Origin: Boswellia sacra
Taxonomy: Eukaryota; Streptophyta; Magnoliopsida; Sapindales; Burseraceae
Direction: 5' to 3'
Assembly (NCBI GenBank): GCA_013180625.2
Contig: SNVD02004794.1
Location: 145,469 to 209,468 of the forward strand
DNA length: 64,000 nt
In this document: positions 36,531 to 47,689 of the stretch, piece after piece
Layout of the letters: each line of letters starts with the position of its first letter
How positions within the stretch are numbered: position 1 is the first letter of the stretch
Translations under genes and position numbers: made by a program
Notes under the pieces: model-generated
Told to the model about the DNA's origin: nothing
Seen by the model: only the letters and a program-made list of their open reading frames with translations
The model's database searches: none

Positions 36531-38260
36531 ATACTTTGCTAGTCCTCGAGCAACTACGACAATATGAAATAAAACTAAACCGAAACAGAATCAACAAAAA
36601 ATTAAAACACCCAAATGCTTCATCTTGCAAATAGGCCTCAAAGATTGTACTTAATTATAACCCAAGGAAAACTTCAAAATAATGCACTTGATCAAGAATC
36701 TCATTACAAGGATTAGTTTCGCTGTACTTCAATTCCTTCAGTGTGTGTGTGTAGAGCCATTCTCACCTAATCATTTGTAACCAGGATGAGTTTATGCATA
36801 AAAATGAATCATATTTAATAGTGAAGATGTGCGTATAAATGAACTCCATAGGCTTGCTTTTCAAGTCACTCTCCACTAATGTAGACAAGCACAACACTAA
36901 AGATCAAGTAGGGCTTTATTAATCTTGTAACGTTTGGCTTGGGTGAAGGTATGATAAAGGATAATAATTTGGCTCAAATCACCCACAAACACATAAATCA
37001 TTCAAGACTATGTAGAGCTCAATCTTATAACACAACTTTATTTCAAATCACCAGGTTACTCCCCCAAACTTATTTAGAACACTCAATCTTTTTTTTTTTT
37101 TTTTGTAAACACAATAGAACTCACTTGCATTGCTCATGACACATCCCAACCTCCTCAAACTTCCCAAAACCAGAACATAGCTCAAAATTTAATTGTGAAT
37201 GATCTACATGCTCATAGGTAAGGGATAAACTATTTGGAGCAAATTCATTTGAGTTTAGGAAATCTGTTAGTGAGTTAACAAAGAAAAAGGCTTACAGAGG
37301 CTCAAAGGGGTAACTAGGGATCAATTTCAGTCAAGGTTGGCTATTAGGCTCAAACGGTCCAAAGATGGCCTAAATCATTTCCCCAATGTTGCACAGTCTA
37401 GGATTTCGCCTCGAGTGACCATCAAACAAGTTCTAGAATTCATTGAAATCTGAAGAAACATTTAAATTACATAACTTTCTCTAAGTGAACAAATAACTCA
37501 GTGATAATAGCTCAGTGCTCAATGTTGCACAAAGAATCAAAGGCAAAGCGAAAACCAATAAACATTTCAAGCATACAGATCCATGCATCATTTATCATTT
37601 TCCAAAAGTTATTCTTAATTCAATCATTATCTTATCATCGACCCACAAAATGCAAGAAAAGAGGTACGTGGCGTTGTTACACCTGAGTCAAGATTGTATA
37701 TTTCAACAATCCTTAGGGCCAGTAGCCCGCAGACTTAAGGTTTCCAGCCTATATACCTTTATTAGAAAGAACAAAACAAGAAACAAGACACTTCGAACAA
37801 CATGAAATAAACAAACTACAAAGTTATTAAGGAAGAATGCGTTTCAAGGGTTAAGGAAACCCCATATTCTGCCATTCTCAGGTTTTTCCACAATTGTTTT
37901 TTTTTTAAAATCAAAACTGATAAAGAAAAAAACACATAACAACTCTAAATTACGCAAAACTAAACTCACTCATAAAATAACAAAGTTCAACAAGTCAGCA
38001 AACAAAAACAAGTTAGTTAGAATGGGTCTACAAAGTTTAGAAGTTAGCCTCCTATTCAGCCATTATGGATTGAAGAGATCCAGAATGCGTTTCAAGAGAA
38101 CTTGAACTTTTTAAGCCACCACTCTAAAACCGAGATTAGAAAATATTACCTGGGACGAAAGAAATAACCTGAAAAAGCTCAAAAGAAATAACATGAAAAC
38201 TCTCAAATAAACACAATAAAAAGAAAGCAAACAAAAACAAAGCAAACCAGCAGATAGAGA
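36531..38260 (-). other. Long 3' non-coding region of element A
   Basis: About 1.7 kb downstream of the LOG homologue with no coding motif. It includes an A/T homopolymer run near 37,088. Homologous sequence is present in fragment B (49,225-50,890) and element C (59,260-61,206), so it is a genuine part of the element. Confidence 0.7.
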
Positions 38261-38908
38261 TTATAGATGGAGCGTTAAATCCAGTTTACGCCTCTTATTG
38301 CCTTCTCCAAACCAATCTATCCGAGCTATTGTTGGATCAGGCGAATAGACGAATGCTTGTAATTTGTTAATTAACTCCCCTGCAGTTGAACTGTACCAGG
38401 ATTTGCCCTCGCCGATTGTGAATGAAGTTTTTTTCTACTGCTTGATCAAGAAAAGACAACAAACCATCAAAAAAATTATTGACATTTAACAAACCAATGG
38501 GTTTCCGATGGATGGTTAGCTGTGTCCAAGAGGTGATTTGAAATATCTCCTCTAATGTACCATAACCACCGGGCAAAGCTATAAAAGCATCAGATTTAAT
38601 GACCAAATGTGCAATACGCTCATGCATGCTAGAGACCTGTAACTCTTCCCCCATGGTGTTACCTATGATATCCGCACAGCTAATGGTTTAGGAATAATGC
38701 CAAGAACTTTACTTCCTCCCAAGGATGCAGCTGTTGACATACACCCCATTAACCCAAGACTACCCCCTCCATAAATCAAATGAATACCCCTCGCAGCTAA
38801 TGTCCTACCAAGATCAAGAGCTGCTGTTGTAAACTCTCCATCTTTACCAAATTGCAATCCACAAAATACGCATATATTTTTGAATCGCCGAATTGGTGTT
38901 TTCTCCAT
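38261..38908 (-). pseudogene. LOG-type cytokinin riboside 5'-monophosphate phosphoribohydrolase homologue, copy A
   Basis: LOG enzymes release free-base cytokinin from its nucleotide in the cytosol. Minus-strand sequence starts MEKTPIRRFKNICVFCG and shows the nucleotide-binding IYGGGSLGLMG, then [29 protein letters not shown] with the conserved Arg, and [13 protein letters not shown] with the catalytic Glu. It ends after [20 protein letters not shown]. Coding is broken by a frameshift near 38,665 (after PLAV) and a second near 38,405 (after EKNFI). There are no introns, although plant LOG genes normally have several. It lies in sense orientation between integrase and the 3' [16 protein letters not shown] and the LLNVNNF spelling suggest a divergent LOG subfamily, but this rests on memory of the family. 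Confidence 0.9.
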
Positions 38909-39453
38909 TTTTACAAGTGCTCTAAACTTGTGTAAGACAATGATGCACGTTAGGTATTATGCGATTCAAGTGCAAGACAGGTTATGAAATGACATTTCAA
39001 AATATGCAGTATGGATATATACACACGTAAAACTCTCAAATTTGACACATGGGGACATAATTTCGGTGGGAGTTGCTCGATGCAGATTTATCGCCCAAGA
39101 TTTGAAAAAATGAGATATGCTTTCGGCGAGGTTTGACAAAACCTACACACTTGTCTCCCACGTGAAGCATGGAAAATGGAGATACACTTTCGGCGGGGGT
39201 TGACAAAAACTCCACACTTGTCTCCCACGTGTACTTATGCCATAGGGTAGTCATATGGTTTGTCAAAAAGAAAACTTGAAATTAAAACAAACAAAATCAA
39301 CAAACAACAACAACACAAAAACAACATTCATAATCAGATCAAACGAAACAAAAAAAATTCGACAACAACAACACACATTCAAATATACAAGTAGTTGTGA
39401 TTGTGGCTCACATCTTCCTCTGGTTTTACGTCCAGTAACGGCTAAAACGCCTT
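38909..39453 (-). promoter_or_regulatory. Upstream region of LOG copy A with G-box tandem repeats
   Basis: At 39,055-39,240, units of 67 bp recur, each with TTTCGGCGGGGTTTGACAAA and CTTGTCTCCCACGTG on the plus strand. Perfect CACGTG cores lie at 39,159-39,164 and 39,226-39,231. A degenerate unit (TTTCGGTGGGAGTTGCTCG) lies nearer to LOG. G-boxes bind bZIP and bHLH factors. A promoter role for LOG is inference from position. The same repeat lies upstream of LOG in B and C. Confidence 0.55.
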
Positions 39454-39987
39454 CTATGAGTCGGGGATTTGCTTCCCATCCAGTTTTCTTATAAACTGGC
39501 AAACAGGGTCGATTTTAGTCAGATTCCCTAGACTATAACACTGCAATTCATCACGAAATTGTGTCCATAGATTAAGCAATTCACACTGAACAAGTCCACA
39601 AGAATGTGACTCAAGATTTAATAAAACATTATCCAGTGACTCATTACACAGGCCATTTTTAATAAATGACAATTTATCCTCTCTATTTCTGGACACAAAA
39701 CCTAATGAACGACAAGTCTGGTTACAATTCCAACTAGCACATTTATAACATACTTGTAACCTTTTTGCTCTTCGCCTCTTGGCGTAGTAGCTCTTGGCGA
39801 GATTAATGTCAGGTTCACCGGACAATCTCACCTTGGCTTCGATAAGCCATCGGATCTTCGCAGGCGACATTTAAGAGCATCATCTTGCCAAAGTCTAGTC
39901 ATCCGTACTTTATAAATTTTACACAGCATTTTGAGGAAGTGAAGAGAATATTTACGAAGATTCGGATAGAAAGATCTCAGCAGCCAT
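39454..39987 (-). pseudogene. Cys-rich ORF of unknown function, copy A
   Basis: I do not recognise this protein. From an ATG at 39,987 the frame is shifted early, and from 39,870 to 39,454 it is open. It has a basic segment (SYYAKRRRAKRLQ), a cysteine cluster VCYKCASWNCNQTCRSLGF (spacing C-x2-C-x4-C-x3-C), then NREDKLSFIKNGLCNESLDN and LLNLWTQFRDELQCY. The cysteine pattern suggests a small metal-binding fold, but the retroviral CCHC spacing is not met. It precedes the LOG homologue in the same orientation in all three copies. It could be a second captured host gene or a diverged env-position ORF. Confidence 0.6.
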
Positions 39988-40129
39988 TAAGAGGAGAAAG
40001 AGGAGAGATATTACCGATAAGCTATGAGTTTGTTTTTCTCCAGATTATCACGTTTCAAACCTCAACAATGGCTGCACTCCCGTATTGAATGTTTTCCTCG
40101 AGCTGTTGCCAACTGAACTCTAAAAAAAA

Positions 40130-40168
<39 letters not shown>

Positions 40169-40538
40169 AAAAAAACAAAAAAAAAAAAAAAAGGGGAAGC
40201 ACAGAATAATCAAATTTAAACACAACGAAAATAAAAAAAAAAAAAAAAAAAAAAAAAAAACAACATAAAAGAAAAGAAAAGAAAATAGAGACAATAAAAG
40301 ACAATAAACACAAGAGCAAATGAAAGTCAAAAACAAACAACAAAGCAAATCAGACAAATGGCAAAGATAGATAAAACCTGATCAATTATAATAGCCCATG
40401 AGAGGAATCTCCTCGAAACACAAAACTTGATTGTTACTACCTTCTTTTCTTTGTCTCTTTTTATTTATGTTTCAAAACCATTGGGGTGCCTCCCAATAAG
40501 CGCTTGGTTTAACGTCCTCAGCCTGACGTTACTTGCCA
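39988..40538 (-). other. A/T-homopolymer region and post-pol motif of element A
   Basis: 40,118-40,262 is almost pure A on the plus strand, so U-rich in element RNA. At about 40,480-40,515 the minus strand reads AAACCAAGCGCTTATTGGGA with flanking sequence, a motif conserved just after pol in Athila-like elements and present in C at 56,962. Phe-rich open frames here are artefacts of the homopolymer. Confidence 0.6.
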
Positions 40539-41832
40539 TCACCCATCAAGATAAGCTGGCTCGTAGAGAGGTACCTCCTCGATGTCCTGCATCAATGAAT
40601 TCTCATAGTAAGGCTTCAACCTGTGCCCATTCACCTTGAATACTTTATCCGTTTTTAAGCACTTGATTTCCACTGCACCATGGGGAAAAACATTAGTAAT
40701 AACAAAAGGTCCAACCCATCGAGATCGTAATTTACCTGGAAATAACTTAAGGCGAGAATGAAATAAAAGAACTTTCTGTCCCACTTCAAAATTCTTCCTG
40801 GAGATCATTTTATCATGAAATGCCTTAGTTTTCTCCTTGTAAATTCTAGAATTCTCATAGCATCATTTCTAAGTTCTTCCAATTCTTGCAGTTGAAGCTT
40901 CCTTTGTTCTCCAGCAGCATCCATCTCCATGTTACAAAGCTTTACTGCCCACCATGCTTTGTGTTCGAGCTCTACCGGAAGGTGACATAGCTTACCATAG
41001 ACTAACCTGTACGGAGACATACCAATAGGTGTCTTGTAAGCAGTCCGGTATGCCCAAAGTGCATCATTAAGTCGTAGGCTCCAATCTTTTCTGTTTGGAT
41101 TCACTGTCTTCTCGAGAATGGACTTGACTTCTCGATTTGAAACTTCAACTTGACCACTAGTTTGTGGATGATATGCAGTAGACACCTTGTGAGTGATGTT
41201 GTATTTCTTGAGCAAGGCTTCAAATGATTTGTTGCAGAAGTGTGTCCCTCTATCACTAATCATGGCTCTTGGTGTTCAAATCTCGCAAAAATGTTAGATT
41301 TTACAAAATCTACAACAACTTTAGAATCATTAGTTCTCGTAGCTCCTACTTCCACCCATTTAGAAACATAATCCACAGCAAGTATAATGTAAACATTACC
41401 AAAAGATGAAGGAAAAGGACCCATGACTCACTCCCCCACACATCAAAATCTCGACAATAAGTAAGTAGGTTTGTGATTTTGATTTTTGTGGTACTTAAAT
41501 TACCTGTCTTTGACAACGTCCACAAGCTTTGGCAGAAGAGATCTTCATCTTGAACAATGATGGCCAGTAGAATCCACATCAAGAACTTTGAGGGCTGTTC
41601 TTTTTGGTCCCGAAGTGACCTCCACATGCATAAGAATGACAGAAGGTTAAAATGAATTAAATTCAGATTCAGAAATGCACCTTCTTATCACTTGGTCAGA
41701 ACAATGCTTCCATAAGTACGGATCATCCCATATGTAATACTTGGCAATGTTCTTGATCTTGTCTCTTTGAGCTCGAGTCAAGTCATGTGTAGCTTTTTGG
41801 TAACTAAGTAGTTGACAATATCTGCATACCAA
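40539..41832 (-). pseudogene. Integrase of element A
   Basis: From 41,832 down: NIAKYYIWDDPYLWKHCSDQ before the zinc-binding region, degraded HHCC sequence, then a core with [20 protein letters not shown] (second catalytic Asp of D-D-E) and [20 protein letters not shown] (catalytic Glu, 41,263-40,805). [20 protein letters not shown] follows, and a chromodomain-less C-terminus with [20 protein letters not shown] ends at 40,539. The frame breaks near 40,807 by an overlap of shifted frames and several times at 41,270-41,640. Confidence 0.85.
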
Positions 41833-41869
41833 GGGGCTACTACATTTAGAGACAACAATTGTTCATTTG

Positions 41870-42505
41870 GAAAACTTCCTTGTAATGGCCAGTGTCATTC
41901 TTATTATGGACAATGGGAGGGATGGTTGGGGGGGGGGAGGAACTGAGATGGTCTGCAACTAATTTTTCACTTCCCTTCTTATCTTTGATCTCCAAGTCAA
42001 ATTCCTGTAAAAGGAGTATCCACCTGATAGCCTTGGTTTTGCATCTTTCTTTGTGAGCAAGTACCTCAAAGCTGCATGATCAGAATAAACGGTTACTTTA
42101 GTACCAATCAAATAAGATCGAAACTTTTCTAAGCAAAAATAACCGCTAGCAGCTCTTTCTCAGTGGTAGAATAATTAAGTTGAGCATCATTTAAAGTCCG
42201 AGATGCATAGTAAATGGCATTCGTTGACCCAAAACGGCACTCGCATAGTGCCTTGTATCGCACATGATCTCGAATGGATGATTCCAATTCGGAGATTGGA
42301 TTACTGGAGCCGAAGTCAAGAGTTCCTTCAGTTTCTCAAATGCCTCTTTGCATTTCTCATCAAATTCAAAGCCCACATCATTCTGTAATAATCTGCATAG
42401 GGGCAATGCTATCTTCGAGAAATCTTTGATGAATCTACGATAAAAACTTGCATGACCAAGAAACGAACGAATATCCCGCACACTTGTGGGAGGTGGTAAG
42501 GACAT
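41870..42505 (-). pseudogene. RNase H region of element A
   Basis: MSLPPPTSVRDIRSFLGHAS and FYRRFIKDFSKIALPL (the RT-RNase H connection, 42,505-42,400) are followed by FEIMCDTRHYASAVLGQR with the first catalytic Asp of RNase H changed in context. Then come [20 protein letters not shown] and a VADHLS tail near 41,950. Frameshifts follow 42,200. The G-run at 41,930-41,939 may be a homopolymer expansion. Confidence 0.75.
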
Positions 42506-43224
42506 ATAAGATCTATCTTGGATTTATCCACCTCTATACCCTTAGCAGAAATAACATGTCCCAAAACTATACCCTGATCTACCATGAAAAGACATTTCTC
42601 CCAATTTAGAACAAGGTTAGTTTCTATACATCTTTGAAGTATAAGGGTAAGGTTGTCCAGGCATTTATCAAAAGAATCACCAAAAACACTAAAGTCATCC
42701 ATAAATACCTCTATGATATTCTCAACATAATCAGAGAAAATACTTACCATACACCTTTGGAAAGTGGCTGGGGCATTGCAAAGACCAAATGGCATGCGTC
42801 GATAGGCAAATGTACCGAATGGGCAGGTGAATGTAGTTTTCTCTTGATCCTCAGGGGCAATGACAATCTAATTATATCCTGAATAGCCATTAAGAAAACA
42901 ATAGTGAGAATGACCTGCTAACCTCTCCAGCATTTGATCAATGAATAGCAAAGGAAAGTGATCCTTGCGAGTTGCTGAATTGAGCTTCCGATAATCAATA
43001 CAAACTCGCCAGCCAGTTTGGATACGAGTGAGAACTAGCTCATTATTGTCATTCTTAACCACCGTAACACCAGATTTCTTCGGAACAACTTGGACTGGAC
43101 TCACCCACTTGCTGTCTGAAATTGGATTTCTTTCTTGACAACTTCCATCATTGGAGGATTCAACCTCCGCTGTGCTTCTCGAGTGGGCTTGGATCCTTCT
43201 TCTAATAAGATATGGTGCATGCAT
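42409..43224 (-). pseudogene. Reverse transcriptase of element A
   Basis: 43,224-42,868 encodes WVSPVQVVPKKSGVTVVKND, GWRVCIDYRKLNSATRKDHF and LNGYSGYN. The frame stops one codon later (Gln to stop) and resumes to give MPFGLCNAPATFQRCM and the catalytic EVFMDDFSVFG box, where FMDD is the Athila form of YxDD. Then come NWEKCLFMVDQGIVLGH and ISAKGIEVDKSKIDL. The motifs are complete, with only a few stops or shifts. Confidence 0.9.
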
Positions 43225-43259
43225 ATGGCTGGGCTAATACCTTTGATGTCAGCGATTGT

Positions 43260-43652
43260 CTACCCAATGGCTGTTTTGTGATCTCGAAGCACTCGGATGA
43301 GTTTCTTTTCTTGTAATGGTGCAAGGCCCTTTGCTATTATGACTGGCAAAGTATCTTTCTCACCCAAGAATACATGTTTCAAATGATCTGGAAGAGGCTT
43401 AAGCTCCAAGGCAGGTGCTTTCATCACGGAAGGAAAAAGTTTCTCATTAGATAAAGGCAATTCAATGTACGAAACATCATACCTATTTGTGGTGATAGCT
43501 ATAGTCTCATCCAAGCTTGCCACAGCTTCCTCCACTTCTTTTGACACTTGTATCAACTTCCTCGATTCTCTGGAATTTTCTGCCCCTATGTGCTCACTAA
43601 TGGCTACTTCCAATGCATCCTTGCGAGTTAACTCAAAAAGTTGTTGTGCCAA
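43260..43652 (-). CDS. Protease-RT spacer of the element A polyprotein
   Basis: An open frame of 130 codons beginning MAQQLFELTRKDALEVAISE, with SLDETIAITTNRYDVSYIEL, then LELKPLPDHLKHVFLGE and KKLIRVLRDHKTAIG. The ELKPLPDHLKYVFLGE-type sequence is conserved just upstream of RT in Athila polyproteins. Element C has the homologous piece at 56,450-56,955. Confidence 0.75.
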   Translation of the reverse strand: MAQQLFELTRKDALEVAISEHIGAENSRESRKLIQVSKEVEEAVASLDETIAITTNRYDVSYIELPLSNEKLFPSVMKAPALELKPLPDHLKHVFLGEKDTLPVIIAKGLAPLQEKKLIRVLRDHKTAIG

Positions 43653-44266
43653 AGAATCAATAACATCCCTGCAAAAACAGAATGCAAGTCACTAGGGTAC
43701 CTCATTGCCTCAAAAATATTGAAACGAATCACCTCGCCATCAAACTCCATGGTAAGAGTGCCATCATGAACATCAATCTTCGTTCGGGCAGTTTTCAAGA
43801 ATGGCCTCCCCAAAAGAATCGGTGTTGGATTGGGAGATGTCTCATCCTTCATTTCCAGAACATAGAAGTCTGCTGGAAAAACCAATTGATTCACCTTCAC
43901 AAGCACATCTTCCACAACTCCTTTGGGATATGCATTAGAACGATCAGCAAGTTGAATTACAATACCAGTTTCCGTAAGAGGTCTAAGATTCAAAGAAGCA
44001 TAAATAGAATATAGCATGACATTAATAGATGCTCCTAAATCTAACATAGCTCTTTCAAACTTGGTATTACCAATGGTGCATGGAATGGTGAACGTACCTG
44101 GATCTTTGCATTTCGGAGGAATTTTTCTTTGCAATACAGCTGAAACATTTTCCCCCACACTTACCTTCTCATTTCCTTTCAACTTTCTCTTGTTGGTGCA
44201 TAACTCCTTCAGAAATTTTGCATAACGAGGTACTTGCTTGATAGCATCCAGAAGTGGTATATTCAC
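43628..44266 (-). CDS. Aspartic protease region of element A
   Basis: An open frame of 212 codons: VSVGENVSAVLQRKIPPKCK, then IPCTIGNTKFERAMLDLGAS with the catalytic D-L-G-A-S form typical of Athila retropepsins, INVMLYSIYASLNL, and ILLGRPFLKTARTKIDVHDG. It overlaps the gag frame by a few codons and the spacer frame downstream, so small frameshifts separate the parts of the original gag-pol. The protease motif itself is intact. Confidence 0.85.
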   Translation of the reverse strand: MNIPLLDAIKQVPRYAKFLKELCTNKRKLKGNEKVSVGENVSAVLQRKIPPKCKDPGTFTIPCTIGNTKFERAMLDLGASINVMLYSIYASLNLRPLTETGIVIQLADRSNAYPKGVVEDVLVKVNQLVFPADFYVLEMKDETSPNPTPILLGRPFLKTARTKIDVHDGTLTMEFDGEVIRFNIFEAMRYPSDLHSVFAGMLLILWHNNFLS

Positions 44267-45915
44267 CTCGATCTTGCGAAAAGTTTCCAGGATTTCCTGT
44301 TCTTGTTCCTCCTTCTTTGATTTTGCAAATCTGCTAGGAAAAGGTGGAGGATAACATATGAAGGAATATGGGTTTTCGGATTTACCTTAGAAGATGATGT
44401 TTTATTCATGGTGGAAGTGGTGTCATCCCCTTCATCAGTTTGTGATTTCTTTGGTGGAATCTCTAATTGCTTCCCACTTCTCAAAGTTACGGCACTAGCA
44501 TTCTCTCTTGGATTGATCACCGGCTGAGAAGGTAATTTTCCTGAGCTTTGACTCTCAAATTTGCTCATGTTAGTGGCCAATTGTCCCATTTGATTTTCCA
44601 GGTTTTGGATACTTGCCCTAGTTTCCTGCTAAAATTGCATTGTGTTAGTGGCAAGTGCTTTAACAATATCCTGGAGAGACATACCTGAATTTTGTGGAGC
44701 TGGTTGTGGTGCTGGTTGTGGTTGTGCTTGAAATGGTTGCTGCACCCTTGGTTGATTGAAACCTGGTGGTCGATTGGTATGGCATTTGGGGCAATTGGTT
44801 GATGATTCCCATATCTTAAATTAGGGTGATCTCTCCATCCAGCATTGTAAGTATTGGAGAAAGGGTCATACCTTTGCCTTGGTTGTCCTGGAAATCCACC
44901 CATGGCATTGGCTTGTTCTGTATCTCCTTCTTGCAAAGTTGGACACATGTCGGTTGGATGGTCCATGGCAGAACATACTCCACATGCATAAGATTGCTGC
45001 ATATGTCCTACAGCCATTTTTTTTACAAGAGTGGTAAGTTCAGAAAGTTGATGTTCAATGTTTGAAGTACTTACCTCATTTACTCTTTTTGGTAGTTGTG
45101 GCTCAAATTGACTGCTGAATTGTTGGGAGTTCGCTGCCATGTCACTAATCAAACGTCTTGCCAACGTTCGGTGTTTTATTAACAAGTGCTCCACCACTAG
45201 CAGCATCAATGATACTCCTTTCCATTGGTAAGAGACCCTCATAGAAATATTGAATTAGGAGTCCATCACTAATTTGGTGGTTTGGACAACTAGCACATAA
45301 CCTTTTAAATCTTTCCCAATATTCATGAAGTGATTCTCCGTTGTGTTGTCGAATGCCACTAATATCTTTTCTAATATTTGTAACTTTCGAGGCTAGAAAG
45401 TATTTCTCCAAAAAGAGTTTACTCATCTCATTCCAAGTGGTAATGGTACCTGGTGGTAGATAGTATAGCCAATCTTTTGCCGAATCTGCTAATGAGAATG
45501 GGAAGGCTCTCAATTTAATTTGCTCTTCAGAAACGCCGGTTGGCTTCATACTTGAGCATACTACATGAAATTCTTTGAGGTGTTTGTTCGGATCCTCTCC
45601 TGCAAAACCATGAAATGTAGGCAAGACATGAATTAGTCCAGATTTAAGTTCAAAATCTATCTCAAAATTGGTGCTTATGCATCGCGGTTGTTGATCAATA
45701 ATTGGAGCCACTAACTCCTTAAGAGTCTGATCGTTTTCCATCGCCATTGCTTCCGATTCAGATTTGATTGAACTGCAAGAAGATGGGAGGGAAGTATGTC
45801 GTGCAAGGTCAAATTCTGGAGGTGGAGTTGAAATTGACCGATTTAGCCTTAAATTCGAGGATTGGAGAAACTCCTTAATTCTCTTAAGTCGTTGATCCGC
45901 TTCTCCCTCGGACAT
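44263..45915 (-). pseudogene. gag: gag of element A
   Basis: Starts MSEGEADQRLKRIKEFLQ at 45,915, just inside the PBS. The capsid-type core is complete: VLPTFHGFAGEDPNKHLKEF, WLYYLPPGTITTWNEMSKLF, ISGIRQHNGESLHEYWERFK and QYFYEGLLPMERSIIDAASG, an Athila signature. A frameshift near 45,160 moves to a second frame (45,242-44,565) with a zinc-knuckle-like CGVCSAMDHPTDMCPTLQ, then a third (44,589-44,263). Three frames would have been one in the ancestor. Confidence 0.9.
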
Positions 45916-45995
45916 AAAAGCCTAAACACAAACAATCAGGAAATAACAATCAAGAATCAGTAGTAAAAACAGAATAACAAATTGATTAGAAAATC

Positions 45996-46014
45996 AATCC
46001 CCGGCAACGGCGCC
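45996..46014 (-). promoter_or_regulatory. Primer-binding site (tRNA-Asp) of element A
   Basis: ATCCCCGGCAACGGCGCCA on the plus strand equals the 3' end of plant tRNA-Asp including CCA. The minus strand is therefore the complementary PBS, seven bases from the LTR. This is the usual primer for Athila elements. Confidence 0.9.
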
Positions 46015-46021
46015 AAAAACT

Positions 46022-47437
46022 TGATGCGTTCGAAACTAGCAAGTATACTAGTCGCACAAGTAATAAAGTGATGAGTAAGATATCGTTCCCACGAGGATTG
46101 ATTCTAATTGAATTTGTTATTCGAAAGCAACAATAAACTAAATGAGGAGGGTTTTGTTGATTGATTAACTAGATGAAATATTAATGCAAGTAAAGAATAA
46201 CACAATACAAATTTAAACAGATTGAAAAATCAATGAGAGAAACCTGGTTAAGGGATCCTTCTCTACCACAAGATATGGATTTGCGAATTAATTGTAGAAT
46301 TGTCATCCAATTACACCATTGAAATTATCAACCGTAGATAACAACAAGCTCTGTTATCCCAATCTTTCCTTACTTTGTTGTTAAATAAAACAGGCTCTTT
46401 ATTTAATCTCTATCCATTAAACAACCTAGAACAAGCTCTCTAAATTTAATTCAATGGATGCATTACGATAAGAAAGATAGGTTGATCTAAGCAATAAACA
46501 CACAAGCTCGGATTATTTAACTTAGGTTGTATTCTCCAATTGCAATCTCTGATCACAATTTTGCTACTAAGGATTAGAAATTCAAACAATTACGGATCAA
46601 GATTTCTAGTCTAGCAATAGACAACAACCAGATTATATTCAGTTGGCCATTCGAAATACAATCCAGCAAGCATCATAAGCATTAGACATGGGAAAATACA
46701 AGCAAATTTAATTAGAGAATTGGATAACAACTTCTTGCACAATCAACTTACAAAAACCATATCAGGGGCTTTGAAATCACCCTCAATTAATTCAGATTCA
46801 GTTACACATGTTTAAGAACGTAGTCAATACAATACAATACAAAAACATTCCAGAAAATGAAAGGGAAGGAAGAAACTTAGCAAATCCTTTGCAAATCTCC
46901 TTAGATTTGTAGTTCTTCCTCTTTCCAAGTTTTCTTTCTCCTTCAAGAACTCCAAAAGATGAGAGAATTGCAGAGCTGCAGCCTCCAAGTCGTTTCCCCC
47001 TCTTCAAGTTATGAAAATAAAACCCTAAAATGTGTTTATATACTCTGCTACAGTAACTTGCTATAGTGCCCCGTATTTAATAACATGCTACAGTGATATA
47101 TGGAATTACAAATATACACTTCTCATACCATTTTTATCACAACTTTCGGTACACTACATAAATTCGTGAACCGTAAATTTCTCCAGAAAATAGACTTCGA
47201 GAGCTTTTCAATGGTATATAGCATGTTATCCGGTTAATTGTATATCGATACAATCAACTCCGAGAAATTGGTTGATTAGCAGAGGTGAAAATGAAGGGTT
47301 TTACTTTATTTTTGTGCAAGTTGCTCCAAAACTCCTACAAACATCAAAACCACACAAAAACATAAAAATACCAAGGAATATAGCAAAGAAACATGGACAA
47401 ATTGATATGAAAGTAATACATAAATAGACACCTATCA
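46022..47437 (-). repeat. 5' LTR (element sense) of element A
   Basis: 1,416 bp, TG...CA, ends GACACCTATCA at 47,437. Minus-strand TATATAAAC lies at about 47,034-47,042, downstream of ACTGTAGCA repeats, giving a plausible promoter. Confidence 0.95.
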
Positions 47438-47689
47438 AAATGGTGGCAGAAAACATTTTCGTTGCTGAAAGGTTAAGGAAATCTATTTTCCCAAGTGATT
47501 TGGCTACCATAATGAATGTTCATAGAATGGCACATACAGTGACCATATCGAATTGTAGCAGAAAATTTCATTCTGCGACCAAAATTTTGGTCGTTAAATG
47601 GTAAGAAACCCCAAGAGCTTTAGCTACCACATTTAAATGGTTGCAGAATGATATATATAGCGACCAAATGGGATCGTAGCAAAAAATTG
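47438..47689 (+). mobile_element. CACTA-like end with GCGACC repeats, right part
   Basis: Starts with AAATG, the TSD of element A, and continues the array begun at 34,730: TTTTCGTTGCTGAAAGG, GCGACCAAAATTTTGGTCG (a near-perfect palindrome at about 47,576-47,594) and AGCGACCAAATGGGATCG. It stops at 47,690 where a different CACTA-like terminus begins. Confidence 0.7.

Larger units (their letters stand above)
35108..47437 (-). mobile_element. Element A: Athila-type Ty3/gypsy retrotransposon with extra LOG and Cys-rich ORFs
   Basis: LTRs of 1,408 bp (35,108-36,515) and 1,416 bp (46,022-47,437) end in TG...CA and are flanked by AAATG on both sides. In the part I compared by eye (first 260 bp) the LTRs differ at about three positions, so the insertion is fairly young. 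On the minus strand the order is LTR, PBS for tRNA-Asp, gag, protease, RT, RNase H, integrase, T-rich tract, Cys-rich ORF, G-box repeats, LOG homologue, polypurine tract, LTR. Gag, FMDDFSV RT box and LDLGAS protease motif identify the Athila lineage. It is inserted inside a CACTA-like end. Confidence 0.95.

Noticed and set aside
38261..38908. LOG as an ordinary host gene flanked by repeats
   Set aside because: Three copies share collinear flanks within the same element family, and two lie between paired LTRs with TSDs.
40055..40357. Overlapping minus-strand frames made mostly of Phe
   Set aside because: They arise from the A/T homopolymer region of element A, and their composition follows the repeat.
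45996..46014. Sequence identical to the 3' end of tRNA-Asp
   Set aside because: Only about 19 bases match and they sit beside an LTR, so this is a primer-binding site and not a tRNA gene. The same applies at 54,838-54,856 and, for initiator Met tRNA, at 20,370-20,381.
46798..47007. Short open frames inside the LTRs (also 35,891-36,085 and 61,662-61,853)
   Set aside because: They lie in transcribed LTR sequence around and after the TATA box, show no domain and differ between LTR copies by frameshifts.
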